DNA from: Dorea sp.
Lineage (GTDB): Bacteria > Bacillota_A > Clostridia > Lachnospirales > Lachnospiraceae
Direction: 5' to 3'
Length of the DNA: 28,130 nucleotides
Assembly: GCA_016295505.1 (NCBI GenBank)
Contig: JAEDLC010000012.1
Coordinates: 1-28,130 of the forward strand
Shown: piece by piece, positions 16,487 to 25,082 of the stretch
How positions within the stretch are numbered: the first letter of the stretch is position 1
Layout: each line of letters begins with the position of its first letter
Translations under genes and position numbers: made by a program
Notes under the pieces: generated by a model
Told to the model about the DNA's origin: nothing
Database searches by the model: none
What the model saw: the letters and a program-made list of their open reading frames with translations, nothing else

Positions 16487-16515
16487 ACTATATATGATAT
16501 TCTGCTTTCTGTCAA
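16487..16515 (-). promoter_or_regulatory. Promoter of the TrmB-decarboxylase-lipoprotein operon
   Basis: On the minus strand, -35 TTGACA (16510-16515) and -10 TATAGT (16487-16492) have 17 bp spacing. Just downstream, around the expected start point, GTTC (16472-16475) and GAAC (16483-16486) form a weak dyad around CCATGG. This is a possible but unproven operator for the TrmB protein. Confidence 0.8.
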
Positions 16516-16524
16516 GACATATCT

Positions 16525-16593
16525 GATATAACATAGACCGGAGACGAAAAAACTTCATTGTTTCTCATCTCCGGTCTGTATATGCCTTATATC
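16525..16593 (-). terminator. Nested inverted repeat after pyruvate kinase, probable terminator
   Basis: Two perfectly paired blocks are nested: GATATAA/TTATATC (16525-16531 with 16587-16593) and AGACCGGAGA/TCTCCGGTCT (16535-16544 with 16568-16577). Inside is a smaller hairpin that on the minus strand reads GAAAC-loop-GTTTTTTC. No U-run follows the large stem, so termination, if it occurs, may use the inner U6 or the structure may instead protect the 3' end. It starts directly after the pyk stop codon. Confidence 0.5.
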
Positions 16594-16594
16594 A

Positions 16595-18031
16595 TTAATC
16601 AACAACAGCAATACGCATCATATTGCTGACACCCGTTTTCTGTCCTGCCACATTGGTAGACGGTATGCCTGCCGTCAGAATCACAACATCTCCTGTCTCC
16701 GCCATCTGTTTTGCACAGATCAGATCAATCGCACTGTTACAGATATCTTCCGTTGTACGCACTTCAATAGATTTCAGTGGTCTGACACCCCAGTAGATCT
16801 GCATTCTTCTCAGGGTCGCTTCATTCGGGCTGACTCCTATGATGTCCATCTTCGGTTTGAACTTGGATACCACTCTCGCAGTAGCTCCGGATACAGTAGG
16901 CGTAATAATGCATTTCGCGCGAAGGTTATTGGCCGTTGTTACTGTTGCATGTCCAAGTGCACTGGAAGCACTCTTCATTCTGTGCTCACCGGCCTTTTTC
17001 AGAATCTGCTCGTAATCCAGATGCTCTTCTGTATTTTCTACAATATGAACCATCATCTGGAGTGCTTCAATCGGATATTTTCCCTGTGCAGTCTCCCCTG
17101 AGAGCATAACCGCATCAGTTCCATCATACACTGCATTGGCAACGTCTGTTACTTCCGCTCTGGTCGGACGTGGATTACGGATCATAGAATCCAGCATCTG
17201 CGTTGCAGTAATAACCGGTTTATAATTATCATTGCACTTCTGAATCATCAATTTCTGCAGATACGGAACCTTTTCAGCCGGTATCTCCACACCAAGATCT
17301 CCTCTGGCAACCATGATTCCATCCGCACATCGAATAATCTCATCAATATTCTTGATTCCTTCTGCATTTTCTATCTTGGCAATCACCGGAATATACGGAG
17401 CGCCGCACTCTTTCAGATACGCCTTGATCTCAAGAATACATTCAGCATTTCTGACAAAAGATGCTGCAATAAAGTCTACCTTCTGTTCTACACCAAACTT
17501 CAGATCTTCTCTGTCTTTCTCCGTAATTGCCGGAAGTCTGACCGGAACATTCGGTACGTTCACACCTTTGCGTTCTCCCAGCTCTCCACCGTTTATAACC
17601 TTGCAGACAATCTCAGTGTCTCTTTTTTCTTTTACTTTCAGTTCAATCAGACCATCATCGATCAGAATTGTACTTCCAATCTGCACATCTGCAGTCAGTC
17701 CCGGATAAGTGATCATAGTCCTTGTCTCATCGCCAACAATCTCTTCCGTACAAAGACTAAAGATACTTCCCGCCTTCAGCTGTACTTTTTTGCCATCTTT
17801 CAGGACACCTGTACGGATCTCCGGTCCTTTTGTATCCAGAAGTATCGCGATCGGCCTCTGTTCTTCTTCACGGATTCTTTTTAACATGTCCATGCGCATC
17901 TTCTGTTCTTCATGGTCTCCGTGTGAAAAGTTAAATCTCGCAATATCCATACCACTTTGAACTAACTTTCTCATGATATTCTCGTCATTCGTATTTGGTC
18001 CCATTGTACAGATAATTTTTGTCTTTTTCAT
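16595..18031 (-). CDS. pyk: Pyruvate kinase
   Basis: Pyruvate kinase converts phosphoenolpyruvate and ADP to pyruvate and ATP, the last glycolytic step. The 478-residue protein is the standard length, without the extra C-terminal PEP-utiliser-like domain found in Bacillus. Motifs include TKIICTMGPN at the start, ARFNFSHGDHEE with the substrate Arg/Asn/Ser, LLDTKGPEIRTG, the catalytic lysine in IPVIAKIENAEGI, MVARGDLGVEIPAEKVP and MLSGETAQGKYP. The C-terminal allosteric domain is present and ends in IAVVD. The ribosome binding site AAAGG is modest and a little far (11 bases). It lies about 54 bp after the rhomboid-like gene with no visible terminator, so the two are probably co-transcribed. 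Confidence 0.97.
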   Translation of the reverse strand: MKKTKIICTMGPNTNDENIMRKLVQSGMDIARFNFSHGDHEEQKMRMDMLKRIREEEQRPIAILLDTKGPEIRTGVLKDGKKVQLKAGSIFSLCTEEIVGDETRTMITYPGLTADVQIGSTILIDDGLIELKVKEKRDTEIVCKVINGGELGERKGVNVPNVPVRLPAITEKDREDLKFGVEQKVDFIAASFVRNAECILEIKAYLKECGAPYIPVIAKIENAEGIKNIDEIIRCADGIMVARGDLGVEIPAEKVPYLQKLMIQKCNDNYKPVITATQMLDSMIRNPRPTRAEVTDVANAVYDGTDAVMLSGETAQGKYPIEALQMMVHIVENTEEHLDYEQILKKAGEHRMKSASSALGHATVTTANNLRAKCIITPTVSGATARVVSKFKPKMDIIGVSPNEATLRRMQIYWGVRPLKSIEVRTTEDICNSAIDLICAKQMAETGDVVILTAGIPSTNVAGQKTGVSNMMRIAVVD

Positions 18032-18085
18032 ATTTACTCAAACCTTTCTTAAACTATTTTCAATATCACCTGAACGCTTCCCGCA

Positions 18086-18958
18086 TCACTTGACATGTGT
18101 ATGCGTGAACAGATGATCCTGACAGTATTCATAATTACCATTACATTTTGAACAATACCGGAATTCCAGATTCGGATCATCAAGTTCTGTTCGTCCACAG
18201 ACTGCACATCTGTGCTTTGCACCGTTTGCATATACATTGACCGGGCGGCTCGCCTGATTTACCTTCCGTTTAAAATCCTGCTTTCTCTTCATCTGCTTCG
18301 GAGAATACGGCTGCATATTTCTGGATCCCAGGAAAAAGAGCAGGAAATTCAGGATTGCAATGAAGGCCGCCAGAGCATTTGCCTTATAGTATACCCCATA
18401 TACGCCTCCGCCATAAGCCGGAAGGAATGCCTGTACAACCGCATACAGGAAATACAGCCCGTCAATCAGTGCCAGCCATTTTACCTTAACCGGAATGACA
18501 AAGAAAAGCAGAAACTGAACATCCGGATACAATGCCGCAAATGCAAAGAACAGGGACATATTCAGATACCATGTATCCATCGGAAGAACCAGCCCCGTCA
18601 GCAGATATGCAAGAATTGCTCCGATTACAGTAAAAAACATACCGGAAAAGAAATACAGGTTGAATCGAAAAGCTCCCCAGGCATATTCCAGCTGCTTTCC
18701 GATCATATAATACAGATACAGTGAAAATATAATGAATACCAGGCTGCTGGAAGGTGCCTGAATGATGAAGGTAAAGATTCTCCACACCTGTCCCTTAAGA
18801 ATCATGCTTGCATCCAGGGACAGATACTGGTAATAAAATAACGGATTTACAAGATTCAGAACAAATCCCGCTGCATACAGGATGATAATATAGTACATCA
18901 GATTCGGAATTGCATATCTTCCGAACTTTCTCTCCAGTTTATTCAGCCAATTATTCAT
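18086..18958 (-). CDS. Rhomboid-like membrane protein with C-terminal zinc ribbon, probably non-proteolytic
   Basis: The 290-residue protein has about six hydrophobic segments between residues 20 and 215, then a basic stretch KQMKRKQDFKRK. A C-terminal zinc-ribbon-like tail follows: CAVCG, then YCSKCNGNYEYCQDH and a His-rich end. GQVWRIFTF after the first segments and the helix spacing recall rhomboid and derlin folds. The serine-protease signature GxSG is absent: the corresponding region reads WYLNMSLFFAFAALYPD. No catalytic His is evident in the last helix. It is therefore best read as a pseudo-rhomboid, function unknown. The ATG at 18958 follows AGGAG by seven bases; a TTG two codons earlier is less likely. 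It has its own consensus promoter and leads into pyk. Confidence 0.75.
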   Translation of the reverse strand: MNNWLNKLERKFGRYAIPNLMYYIIILYAAGFVLNLVNPLFYYQYLSLDASMILKGQVWRIFTFIIQAPSSSLVFIIFSLYLYYMIGKQLEYAWGAFRFNLYFFSGMFFTVIGAILAYLLTGLVLPMDTWYLNMSLFFAFAALYPDVQFLLFFVIPVKVKWLALIDGLYFLYAVVQAFLPAYGGGVYGVYYKANALAAFIAILNFLLFFLGSRNMQPYSPKQMKRKQDFKRKVNQASRPVNVYANGAKHRCAVCGRTELDDPNLEFRYCSKCNGNYEYCQDHLFTHTHVK

Positions 18959-18993
18959 ACACAAACTCCTTTTTTTGAAATTACACTGTAGTC

Positions 18994-19022
18994 ATTCTAA
19001 CGTCTTAGATTTTATTTGTCAA
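18994..19022 (-). promoter_or_regulatory. Promoter of the rhomboid-like gene and probably pyk
   Basis: On the minus strand, -35 TTGACA (19017-19022) and -10 TAGAAT (18994-18999) have 17 bp spacing. The start point would fall about 28 bases before the ATG at 18958. No separate convincing pyk promoter is visible in the short gap further on, so this may drive both genes. Confidence 0.75.
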
Positions 19023-19073
19023 TTCTGCCACTCAAACTTAACAGCATTTTTACAAATATATAGTATTTGTTAA

Positions 19074-19102
19074 TTGTCTTTTCCCATCTTTTGTCGTATA
19101 AT
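19074..19102 (+). promoter_or_regulatory. Promoter of the dehydratase activase gene
   Basis: A consensus -10 TATAAT (19097-19102) and a -35 TTGTCT (19074-19079, 4 of 6) are separated by 17 bp. The start point near 19109 leaves a leader of about 75 bases containing a possible short leader ORF. It is divergent from the rhomboid-like gene promoter. Confidence 0.7.
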
Positions 19103-19150
19103 GTTACAGGTTGTAAAATGGCAAAATGCATTTAATAGGAAGAAACACAT

Positions 19151-19186
19151 ATGAATGTTTATATGACAAGGAGTTACATATTATGA
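19151..19186 (+). CDS. Possible 11-residue leader peptide
   Basis: An ATG at 19151 opens a short frame reading MNVYMTRSYIL and stops with TGA at 19184-19186, overlapping the activase ATG as ATGA. An AGGAAG motif lies about eight bases upstream. If translated, it would cover the activase ribosome binding site and couple the two. The frame could also be chance: it is very short and has no regulatory residues such as a run of one amino acid. Confidence 0.25.
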   Translation: MNVYMTRSYIL

Positions 19187-22100
19187 ATCGTAAGGAACAT
19201 TACACACTTGGCATCGACATCGGTTCTACCACCGTTAAGATTGCCATATTAGATGAGAATAATGAAGTGGTATTTTCTGATTATGAGAGGCATTTCGCAA
19301 ACATCCAGGAAACACTTTCTGACTTGTTGGGAAGGGCACTCTACAAATTAGGTCCGATCCATGCTTCACCGGTCATTACCGGTTCCGGCGGTCTTACACT
19401 TGCCAAGCATCTCGGAGTCCCGTTTGTTCAGGAAGTCATTGCTGTCTCCACTGCTCTGCAGGACTATGCTCCACAGACAGATGTCGCAATCGAACTTGGC
19501 GGTGAGGATGCCAAGATCATATATTTTGAGGGCGGTAACGTGGAACAGCGCATGAACGGCGTATGCGCCGGAGGTACGGGATCCTTCATCGATCAGATGG
19601 CTTCTCTTCTTCAGACAGACGCCTCCGGACTGAATGAATATGCCAGAAATTACAAAGCTCTCTATACAATTGCCGCTCGATGCGGTGTGTTTGCAAAAAC
19701 AGATATTCAGCCACTGATCAATGATGGTGCCGCCAAAGAAGATCTTGCTGCATCAATCTTCCAGGCAGTTGTGAATCAGACAATCAGTGGTCTTGCCTGC
19801 GGAAAACCAATACGCGGTCATGTGGCTTTTCTGGGCGGACCATTACATTTCCTTTCTGCACTCAGAGAGGCATTTATCCGGACACTGAAACTGGACGATG
19901 AGCACACAATTGCACCGAAAAACTCCCACCTGTTTGCTGCGATCGGATCTGCAATGAATGCAAAGCGGGATCAGGATGTCTCACTTCGCGAAATGCAGAA
20001 TCGCCTTGACGGAAAGATCAAGATGGAATTCGAAGTTGACCGTATGGATCCCCTTTTTGAAAGCGAAGCAGATTATCGGGCATTTACGAATCGCCACGCA
20101 AAGCACCAGGTGCCAATCAAAGACCTTTCCACATACCGCGGCAAGGCCTTCCTGGGAATCGATGCCGGATCAACAACGACAAAAGCCGCTCTGGTAGGCG
20201 AAGACGGAACCCTGCTTTATTCTTTCTACCATAATAATGACGGAGATCCTCTCGGAACTACCATCTCTGCGATCAAGGATATCTACAGTCAGCTTCCGGA
20301 AGGTGTTGAGATCGTACACTCCTGCTCTACCGGATATGGAGAAGCCCTCATAAAAGCTGCTCTTCTTCTGGATGAGGGAGAAGTTGAGACAGTGTCTCAT
20401 TATTACGCCGCTTCTTTCTTTGAACCGGACGTTGACTGCATTCTGGACATCGGCGGACAGGATATGAAGTGCATCAAGATCAAAAATCAGACCGTAGACA
20501 GTGTGCAGCTGAATGAAGCCTGCTCTTCCGGATGCGGATCCTTTATTGAAACATTTGCAAAATCACTGAATTATACGGTTGAGGATTTTGCACACGAAGC
20601 ATTATTTGCAAAAAATCCAATTGATCTTGGAACCCGCTGTACCGTATTTATGAATTCAAAAGTGAAACAGGCTCAGAAAGAAGGCGCTGAAGTATCTGAC
20701 ATCTCCGCCGGTCTTGCTTATTCCGTTATCAAGAATGCGCTCTTTAAGGTAATCAAAGTATCGGATGCCTCCGAGCTCGGCGAACATATCGTCGTTCAGG
20801 GCGGTACCTTCTACAACAATGCTGTTCTTCGAAGCTTTGAAAAGATTGCCAACTGTGAGGCAATCCGTCCGGACATTGCCGGAATCATGGGTGCATTCGG
20901 AGCTGCTCTGATTGCCCGAGAAAGATACGTTGACTGCGAAGGTACAACCATGCTTTCCATCGAAGAGATCGAAGCGCTGGAATATTCTACTACCATGACA
21001 AAATGTAAAGGATGTACGAACAACTGCCGTCTGACGATCAATCATTTCAGCGGCGGGCGCAGATTCATCACCGGTAACCGATGCGAGCGTGGCCTTGGAA
21101 AAGAAAAATCCTCAAATAAGCTTCCGAATCTGTTTGAGTACAAGTTAAAACGTTACTTTGACTATACTCCGTTAAGTGAAGAGGATGCCAGACGGGGAAC
21201 CATCGGCATTCCACGGGTTCTGAACATCTACGAGAACTATCCGTTCTGGTTTACATTGTTCAGTCAGCTGGGATTCCGTGTTGTGCTGTCCCCTGTTTCC
21301 ACCCGCAGGATCTATGAACTGGGAATTGAATCCATTCCAAGTGAATCAGAATGTTATCCGGCAAAGCTTGCACACGGACATGTACAATGGCTGATCAATG
21401 AAGGAATTCAGACCATCTTCTATCCGAGCATTCCTTATGAACGCCAGGAATTTGCTGAAGCCAATAACCACTATAACTGTCCGATCGTAACCTCTTATCC
21501 GGAGAACATTAAGAACAATATTGATGCTATCATCAATCATGAAGTTGACTTTCTGCATCCATTCATCTCGTTTGCAAGTGAGGAGACCATCTCTTATCGA
21601 CTGATTGAAGAACTTTCCGAAAAATTCTCAATCCCCGCAGATGAGATCAGAACTGCCACTCATGCCGCATGGGAAGAACTGAATGCATGCCACAGGGATA
21701 TGCAGAAAAAGGGTGAAGAGACCGTCCGGTTCTTAAACGAGACCGGAAATCGTGGAATCGTCCTTGCCGGCCGGCCGTATCACATCGACCCGGAGGTAAA
21801 TCACGGAATTCCGGAACTGATCAACTCCTATGGAATTGCTGTACTGACGGAAGATTCCATCTCCCACCTTCATCCGGCGGAACATCCGCTTAACGTCATG
21901 GATCAGTGGATGTATCACTCCCGTCTGTATGCTGCAGCCAACTATGTAAAAACCGTGGACAATCTGGATCTGATCCAGCTGAATTCTTTCGGCTGCGGAC
22001 TGGATGCCGTTACGACCGACCAGGTAGCTTCCATTCTGACAGATTCCGGAAAAATATACACTACACTGAAGATTGACGAGGTCAATAACCTGGGTGCTGC

Positions 22101-23436
22101 CCGAATCCGTGTCAGATCCCTTCTTGCCGCAATCCGCGTCAGAGAAAAAAGAGGGGAAAAGCGCGAGATTCAGTCTTCTGCCATCGAAAAAGTAGTATTT
22201 ACCAAACAGATGCGTGAGGAATACACGATTCTGTGTCCGCAGATGTCTCCGATCCATTTTGAACTGCTGGAAACCGCTTTTAATGCTTCCGGCTATCATC
22301 TGGAAGTATTGCCGAACGATAATAAACAGGCCGTAGATGTGGGACTCAAATACGTTAATAACGATGCCTGCTACCCGTCTCTGATGGTAGTCGGCCAGAT
22401 TATGGAAGCAATTCTCTCCGGTAAATACGATACACACAAGATTGCCGTGATCATCAGTCAGACCGGCGGAGGATGCCGTGCATCCAATTATATCGGATTC
22501 ATCCGCAGGGCACTGAAAAAAGCCGGTTATGGTTATATTCCGGTAATCTCCATCAACTTAAGCGGTCTGGAAGACAACCCGGGATTCAAACTGACACCGA
22601 ACCTGGTTCTTCGCGGCATCTACGGTGTAATATTTGGCGATATCTTTATGAAATGTGTATACCGGCTGCGTCCATATGAGGCAGTTCCCGGTTCCGTCAA
22701 TGCAATGCACCGGAAATGGGTAAAGGTGTGCCAGGAATTCCTCTCCAACGGATATCCGAGCCGCCACAGATTCAATCAGCTATGCCGTGAGATCATTGCA
22801 GACTTCGACAACCACATAGAATTACTGGATATCAAAAAACCACGAGTTGGTGTTGTAGGTGAAATTCTTGTAAAATTCCTTCCGGCAGCCAACAATTATC
22901 TGGTTGAACTGCTGGAAAGCGAAGGTGCAGAAGCCGTCGTTCCGGATCTTCTGGATTTCCTGCTCTACTGCTTCTATAATCAGAACTTTAAAGTATCACA
23001 TCTTGGTATGAAGAAGTCCAAAGCATGGACCGGCAACATGGGAATCAAAGTACTGGAATGGTTCCGCGCTCCTGCTTCCAGAGCATTTGCACAGAGCAGG
23101 CACTTTGATCCTCCGGCTAGGATTCAGGATCTTGGTGAGATGGCATCTGATATCGTATCTCTTGGTAATCAGACCGGTGAAGGCTGGTTCCTGACCGGAG
23201 AAATGCTGGAACTGATCCACAGTGGTGCACCGAATATTGTATGTACACAGCCATTTGCCTGCCTTCCAAACCATGTGGTAGGAAAGGGTGTCATCAAGGA
23301 ATTACGCAGACGCTATCCACAATCCAATATTGTGGCTATTGATTTTGACCCGGGTGCAAGTGAGGTAAATCAGCTGAATCGTCTGAAACTGATGCTTTCA
23401 ACTGCCAACAAAAACCTGGAAAAACAAATGAAGTAA
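19183..23436 (+). CDS. Fused 2-hydroxyacyl-CoA dehydratase activase-type protein with two ASKHA ATPase domains
   Basis: The 1,417-residue protein fuses two BadF/HgdC-type ATPases to dehydratase-related modules. ATPase 1 (about 1-310) has GIDIGSTTVKIAILD, GVCAGGTGSF (near 124) and ARCGVFAKTD (near 164). ATPase 2 (about 323-585) has GIDAGSTTTKAAL, EACSSGCGSF (near 443) and TRCTVFMNSK (near 483). Each thus keeps the two cysteines that in HgdC bind a shared [4Fe-4S] cluster. A cysteine cluster KCKGCTNNC...NRC follows (about 606-635), then a DUF2229-like region (from about 673) and a C-terminal dehydratase-like part with CPQMSPIHFE (near 1017) and GGGCRASNY (near 1095). It should use ATP to drive low-potential electron transfer, but the acceptor is unknown. 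The ATG at 19183 follows AAGGAG; an in-frame ATG 19 codons earlier has no such site. Confidence 0.88.
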   Translation: MNRKEHYTLGIDIGSTTVKIAILDENNEVVFSDYERHFANIQETLSDLLGRALYKLGPIHASPVITGSGGLTLAKHLGVPFVQEVIAVSTALQDYAPQTDVAIELGGEDAKIIYFEGGNVEQRMNGVCAGGTGSFIDQMASLLQTDASGLNEYARNYKALYTIAARCGVFAKTDIQPLINDGAAKEDLAASIFQAVVNQTISGLACGKPIRGHVAFLGGPLHFLSALREAFIRTLKLDDEHTIAPKNSHLFAAIGSAMNAKRDQDVSLREMQNRLDGKIKMEFEVDRMDPLFESEADYRAFTNRHAKHQVPIKDLSTYRGKAFLGIDAGSTTTKAALVGEDGTLLYSFYHNNDGDPLGTTISAIKDIYSQLPEGVEIVHSCSTGYGEALIKAALLLDEGEVETVSHYYAASFFEPDVDCILDIGGQDMKCIKIKNQTVDSVQLNEACSSGCGSFIETFAKSLNYTVEDFAHEALFAKNPIDLGTRCTVFMNSKVKQAQKEGAEVSDISAGLAYSVIKNALFKVIKVSDASELGEHIVVQGGTFYNNAVLRSFEKIANCEAIRPDIAGIMGAFGAALIARERYVDCEGTTMLSIEEIEALEYSTTMTKCKGCTNNCRLTINHFSGGRRFITGNRCERGLGKEKSSNKLPNLFEYKLKRYFDYTPLSEEDARRGTIGIPRVLNIYENYPFWFTLFSQLGFRVVLSPVSTRRIYELGIESIPSESECYPAKLAHGHVQWLINEGIQTIFYPSIPYERQEFAEANNHYNCPIVTSYPENIKNNIDAIINHEVDFLHPFISFASEETISYRLIEELSEKFSIPADEIRTATHAAWEELNACHRDMQKKGEETVRFLNETGNRGIVLAGRPYHIDPEVNHGIPELINSYGIAVLTEDSISHLHPAEHPLNVMDQWMYHSRLYAAANYVKTVDNLDLIQLNSFGCGLDAVTTDQVASILTDSGKIYTTLKIDEVNNLGAARIRVRSLLAAIRVREKRGEKREIQSSAIEKVVFTKQMREEYTILCPQMSPIHFELLETAFNASGYHLEVLPNDNKQAVDVGLKYVNNDACYPSLMVVGQIMEAILSGKYDTHKIAVIISQTGGGCRASNYIGFIRRALKKAGYGYIPVISINLSGLEDNPGFKLTPNLVLRGIYGVIFGDIFMKCVYRLRPYEAVPGSVNAMHRKWVKVCQEFLSNGYPSRHRFNQLCREIIADFDNHIELLDIKKPRVGVVGEILVKFLPAANNYLVELLESEGAEAVVPDLLDFLLYCFYNQNFKVSHLGMKKSKAWTGNMGIKVLEWFRAPASRAFAQSRHFDPPARIQDLGEMASDIVSLGNQTGEGWFLTGEMLELIHSGAPNIVCTQPFACLPNHVVGKGVIKELRRRYPQSNIVAIDFDPGASEVNQLNRLKLMLSTANKNLEKQMK

Positions 23437-23446
23437 ACATCTTAAG

Positions 23447-23472
23447 GGACGGCTGTCTTGCACAGCCTGTCC
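23447..23472 (+). other. Small hairpin between activase and esterase genes
   Basis: GGAC-GGCTGT (23447-23456) pairs with ACAGCC-GTCC (23462-23472) around CTTGC, with one bulged T. No U-run follows, so it is unlikely to be a strong intrinsic terminator. It may stabilise or partly separate the activase and esterase messages. No promoter is evident in the short gap. Confidence 0.45.
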
Positions 23473-23490
23473 TGATATGGAGGTATATAT

Positions 23491-24255
23491 ATGGTTTATA
23501 CATGGGACATTACTATTCCTGAGCTTACTGCCGACGAACCCCGAAAAGCCTATGTCTATCTTCCGGAATCGTATCAAGAAGATCCAGATCAGCGCTACCC
23601 GGTTCTGTATATGTTTGACGGACACAATGTATTCTTTGATTCGGATGCAACTTATGGAAAAAGCTGGGGAATGAAGGAATATATGGATGCTACATCCACT
23701 CCTTTGATAATTGCCGCAGTAGAATGCAATCACAGTCCGGACAACGGACGGCTAAAAGAATACTCGCCTTACAGTTTCAGAGATTCCCGTTTCGGAAACA
23801 TTACCGGGAAAGGAAAAATAACTATGGACTGGATGGTCCATACATTTAAAAAGGAGATCGATCAGAACTTTCCGACTCTGCCGGATCGTAAACACACATT
23901 TATTGCCGGCAGCTCCATGGGCGGACTGATGAGCCTGTACGCAGTGATGAAATACAACAGTTTTTTTTCCGGTGCTGCCTGCTTATCTCCTTCCCTCTGG
24001 GTAGACCTTCCAAAGATCAGTCGTCTGATCGAGCACTCCAGACTCCGTCCCGGAACGGTCGTCTATATGGACTATGGCTCCAGAGAACTGAAAAACCATC
24101 CGGGCATGTTAAATCAGTTTCAAAAAACGGCATCTCTGCTTCTGAAACGACACGTGATGCTGAACTGCCGGATTGTTCCGGATGGCGAGCATTGTGAGGC
24201 CAGTTGGGAAAAACAGATTCCATTTTTCATGAATACCTTGTTATACGAACGATAG
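23491..24255 (+). CDS. Esterase D/Fes-type alpha/beta hydrolase
   Basis: This 254-residue protein fits the PF00756-type esterase family. RKAYVYLPESY and YPVLYMFDGHNVF are the typical first strands, and the nucleophile elbow GSSMGG gives Ser142. A late DGEHCEASWEK supplies the likely catalytic His234. There is no signal peptide, so it should act in the cytoplasm, on an unknown ester or thioester. GGAGG lies seven bases before the ATG. The next hydrolase gene starts only 10 bp after its stop codon, so the two are co-translated. The first gene upstream is the large activase, about 55 bp away. Confidence 0.88.
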   Translation: MVYTWDITIPELTADEPRKAYVYLPESYQEDPDQRYPVLYMFDGHNVFFDSDATYGKSWGMKEYMDATSTPLIIAAVECNHSPDNGRLKEYSPYSFRDSRFGNITGKGKITMDWMVHTFKKEIDQNFPTLPDRKHTFIAGSSMGGLMSLYAVMKYNSFFSGAACLSPSLWVDLPKISRLIEHSRLRPGTVVYMDYGSRELKNHPGMLNQFQKTASLLLKRHVMLNCRIVPDGEHCEASWEKQIPFFMNTLLYER

Positions 24256-24265
24256 GAGACAACAT

Positions 24266-25018
24266 ATGAATGTACAGTATTTTAAGCAATACAGCCCTTC
24301 TCTGAACAAAGACATGGAATGCAAAGTATACGGCCATGCCGGCCGTCCGGTTCTCTTTATTCCCTGTCAGGATGGACGTTTCTTCGATTTTGAAAACTTC
24401 CATATGACAGACACCTGGGAACCATGGATTGAATCCGGTGAGGTTATGGTGTTTTCCATTGATACGATCGATCAGGAAACCTGGTCAAACAAAGACGGAG
24501 ATCCCCGCTGGCGCATCTTCCGATATGAAGAATGGATCCGCTACATTACCGATGAGATGGTTCCTTTCATGCGTGCAATGGTCAACGAATACAATGGCTG
24601 GACCGGCGAACCTGGTGTACTGGTATTCGGCTGCAGTCTTGGGGCAACGCATGCTGCCAATCTGTATTACCGCCGCCCGGATCTTTTTGACCGTCTGCTG
24701 GCGCTCAGCGGAATCTATACATCCGAATATGGATTCGGATCTTATATGGACGATCTGGTGTACCAGAATTCACCGGTTCACTATCTTCCGAATCTGCCCC
24801 TGGATCATCCATACATTCCGATGTACAATGCACAGAAGTCTGTCATCTGTGTAGGACAGGGAGCCTGGGAAATCCCTGATTCCACCAGACATCTGGATGC
24901 GATCCTGAAGAGCAAAGGAATTCAGACCTGGGTTGACTATTGGGGATGGGATTGCTGCCATGACTGGGACTGGTGGTATAAACAGGTTGCTTACTTTGTT
25001 CCATATTTATTGGATTAG
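24266..25018 (+). CDS. Second alpha/beta hydrolase, esterase-like
   Basis: The 250-residue protein has the alpha/beta-hydrolase nucleophile elbow FGCSLGATHA (Ser124) and a likely catalytic His232 in the unusual aromatic tail WDCCHDWDWWYKQ. An early RPVLFIPCQDGRFFDFEN is where the oxyanion strand would be. It is related in fold to its neighbour but clearly a different subfamily, with little similarity outside the elbow. No signal peptide is seen. AGGAGA precedes the ATG. It stands between the first esterase and the ATP-grasp gene. The substrate is unknown. Confidence 0.85.
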   Translation: MNVQYFKQYSPSLNKDMECKVYGHAGRPVLFIPCQDGRFFDFENFHMTDTWEPWIESGEVMVFSIDTIDQETWSNKDGDPRWRIFRYEEWIRYITDEMVPFMRAMVNEYNGWTGEPGVLVFGCSLGATHAANLYYRRPDLFDRLLALSGIYTSEYGFGSYMDDLVYQNSPVHYLPNLPLDHPYIPMYNAQKSVICVGQGAWEIPDSTRHLDAILKSKGIQTWVDYWGWDCCHDWDWWYKQVAYFVPYLLD

Positions 25019-25041
25019 AGAGTTTTTTCTCATGAAGTCAG

Positions 25042-25050
25042 TGTTATAGT
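25042..25050 (+). promoter_or_regulatory. Possible extended -10 promoter before the ATP-grasp gene
   Basis: TGT followed by TATAGT (25045-25050) makes an extended -10 in the 64-bp gap between the second hydrolase and the ATP-grasp gene. No clear -35 is present. It may give extra expression of the ATP-grasp gene on top of read-through, since no terminator separates the genes. Confidence 0.4.
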
Positions 25051-25082
25051 TATTTTACACACAAGAAAGAGAGTGAGTACGA

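Noticed and set aside
21733..22437. Minus-strand open frame (234 codons) within the activase gene
   Set aside because: It is antisense to a conserved multidomain protein and shows no domain or ribosome binding site.
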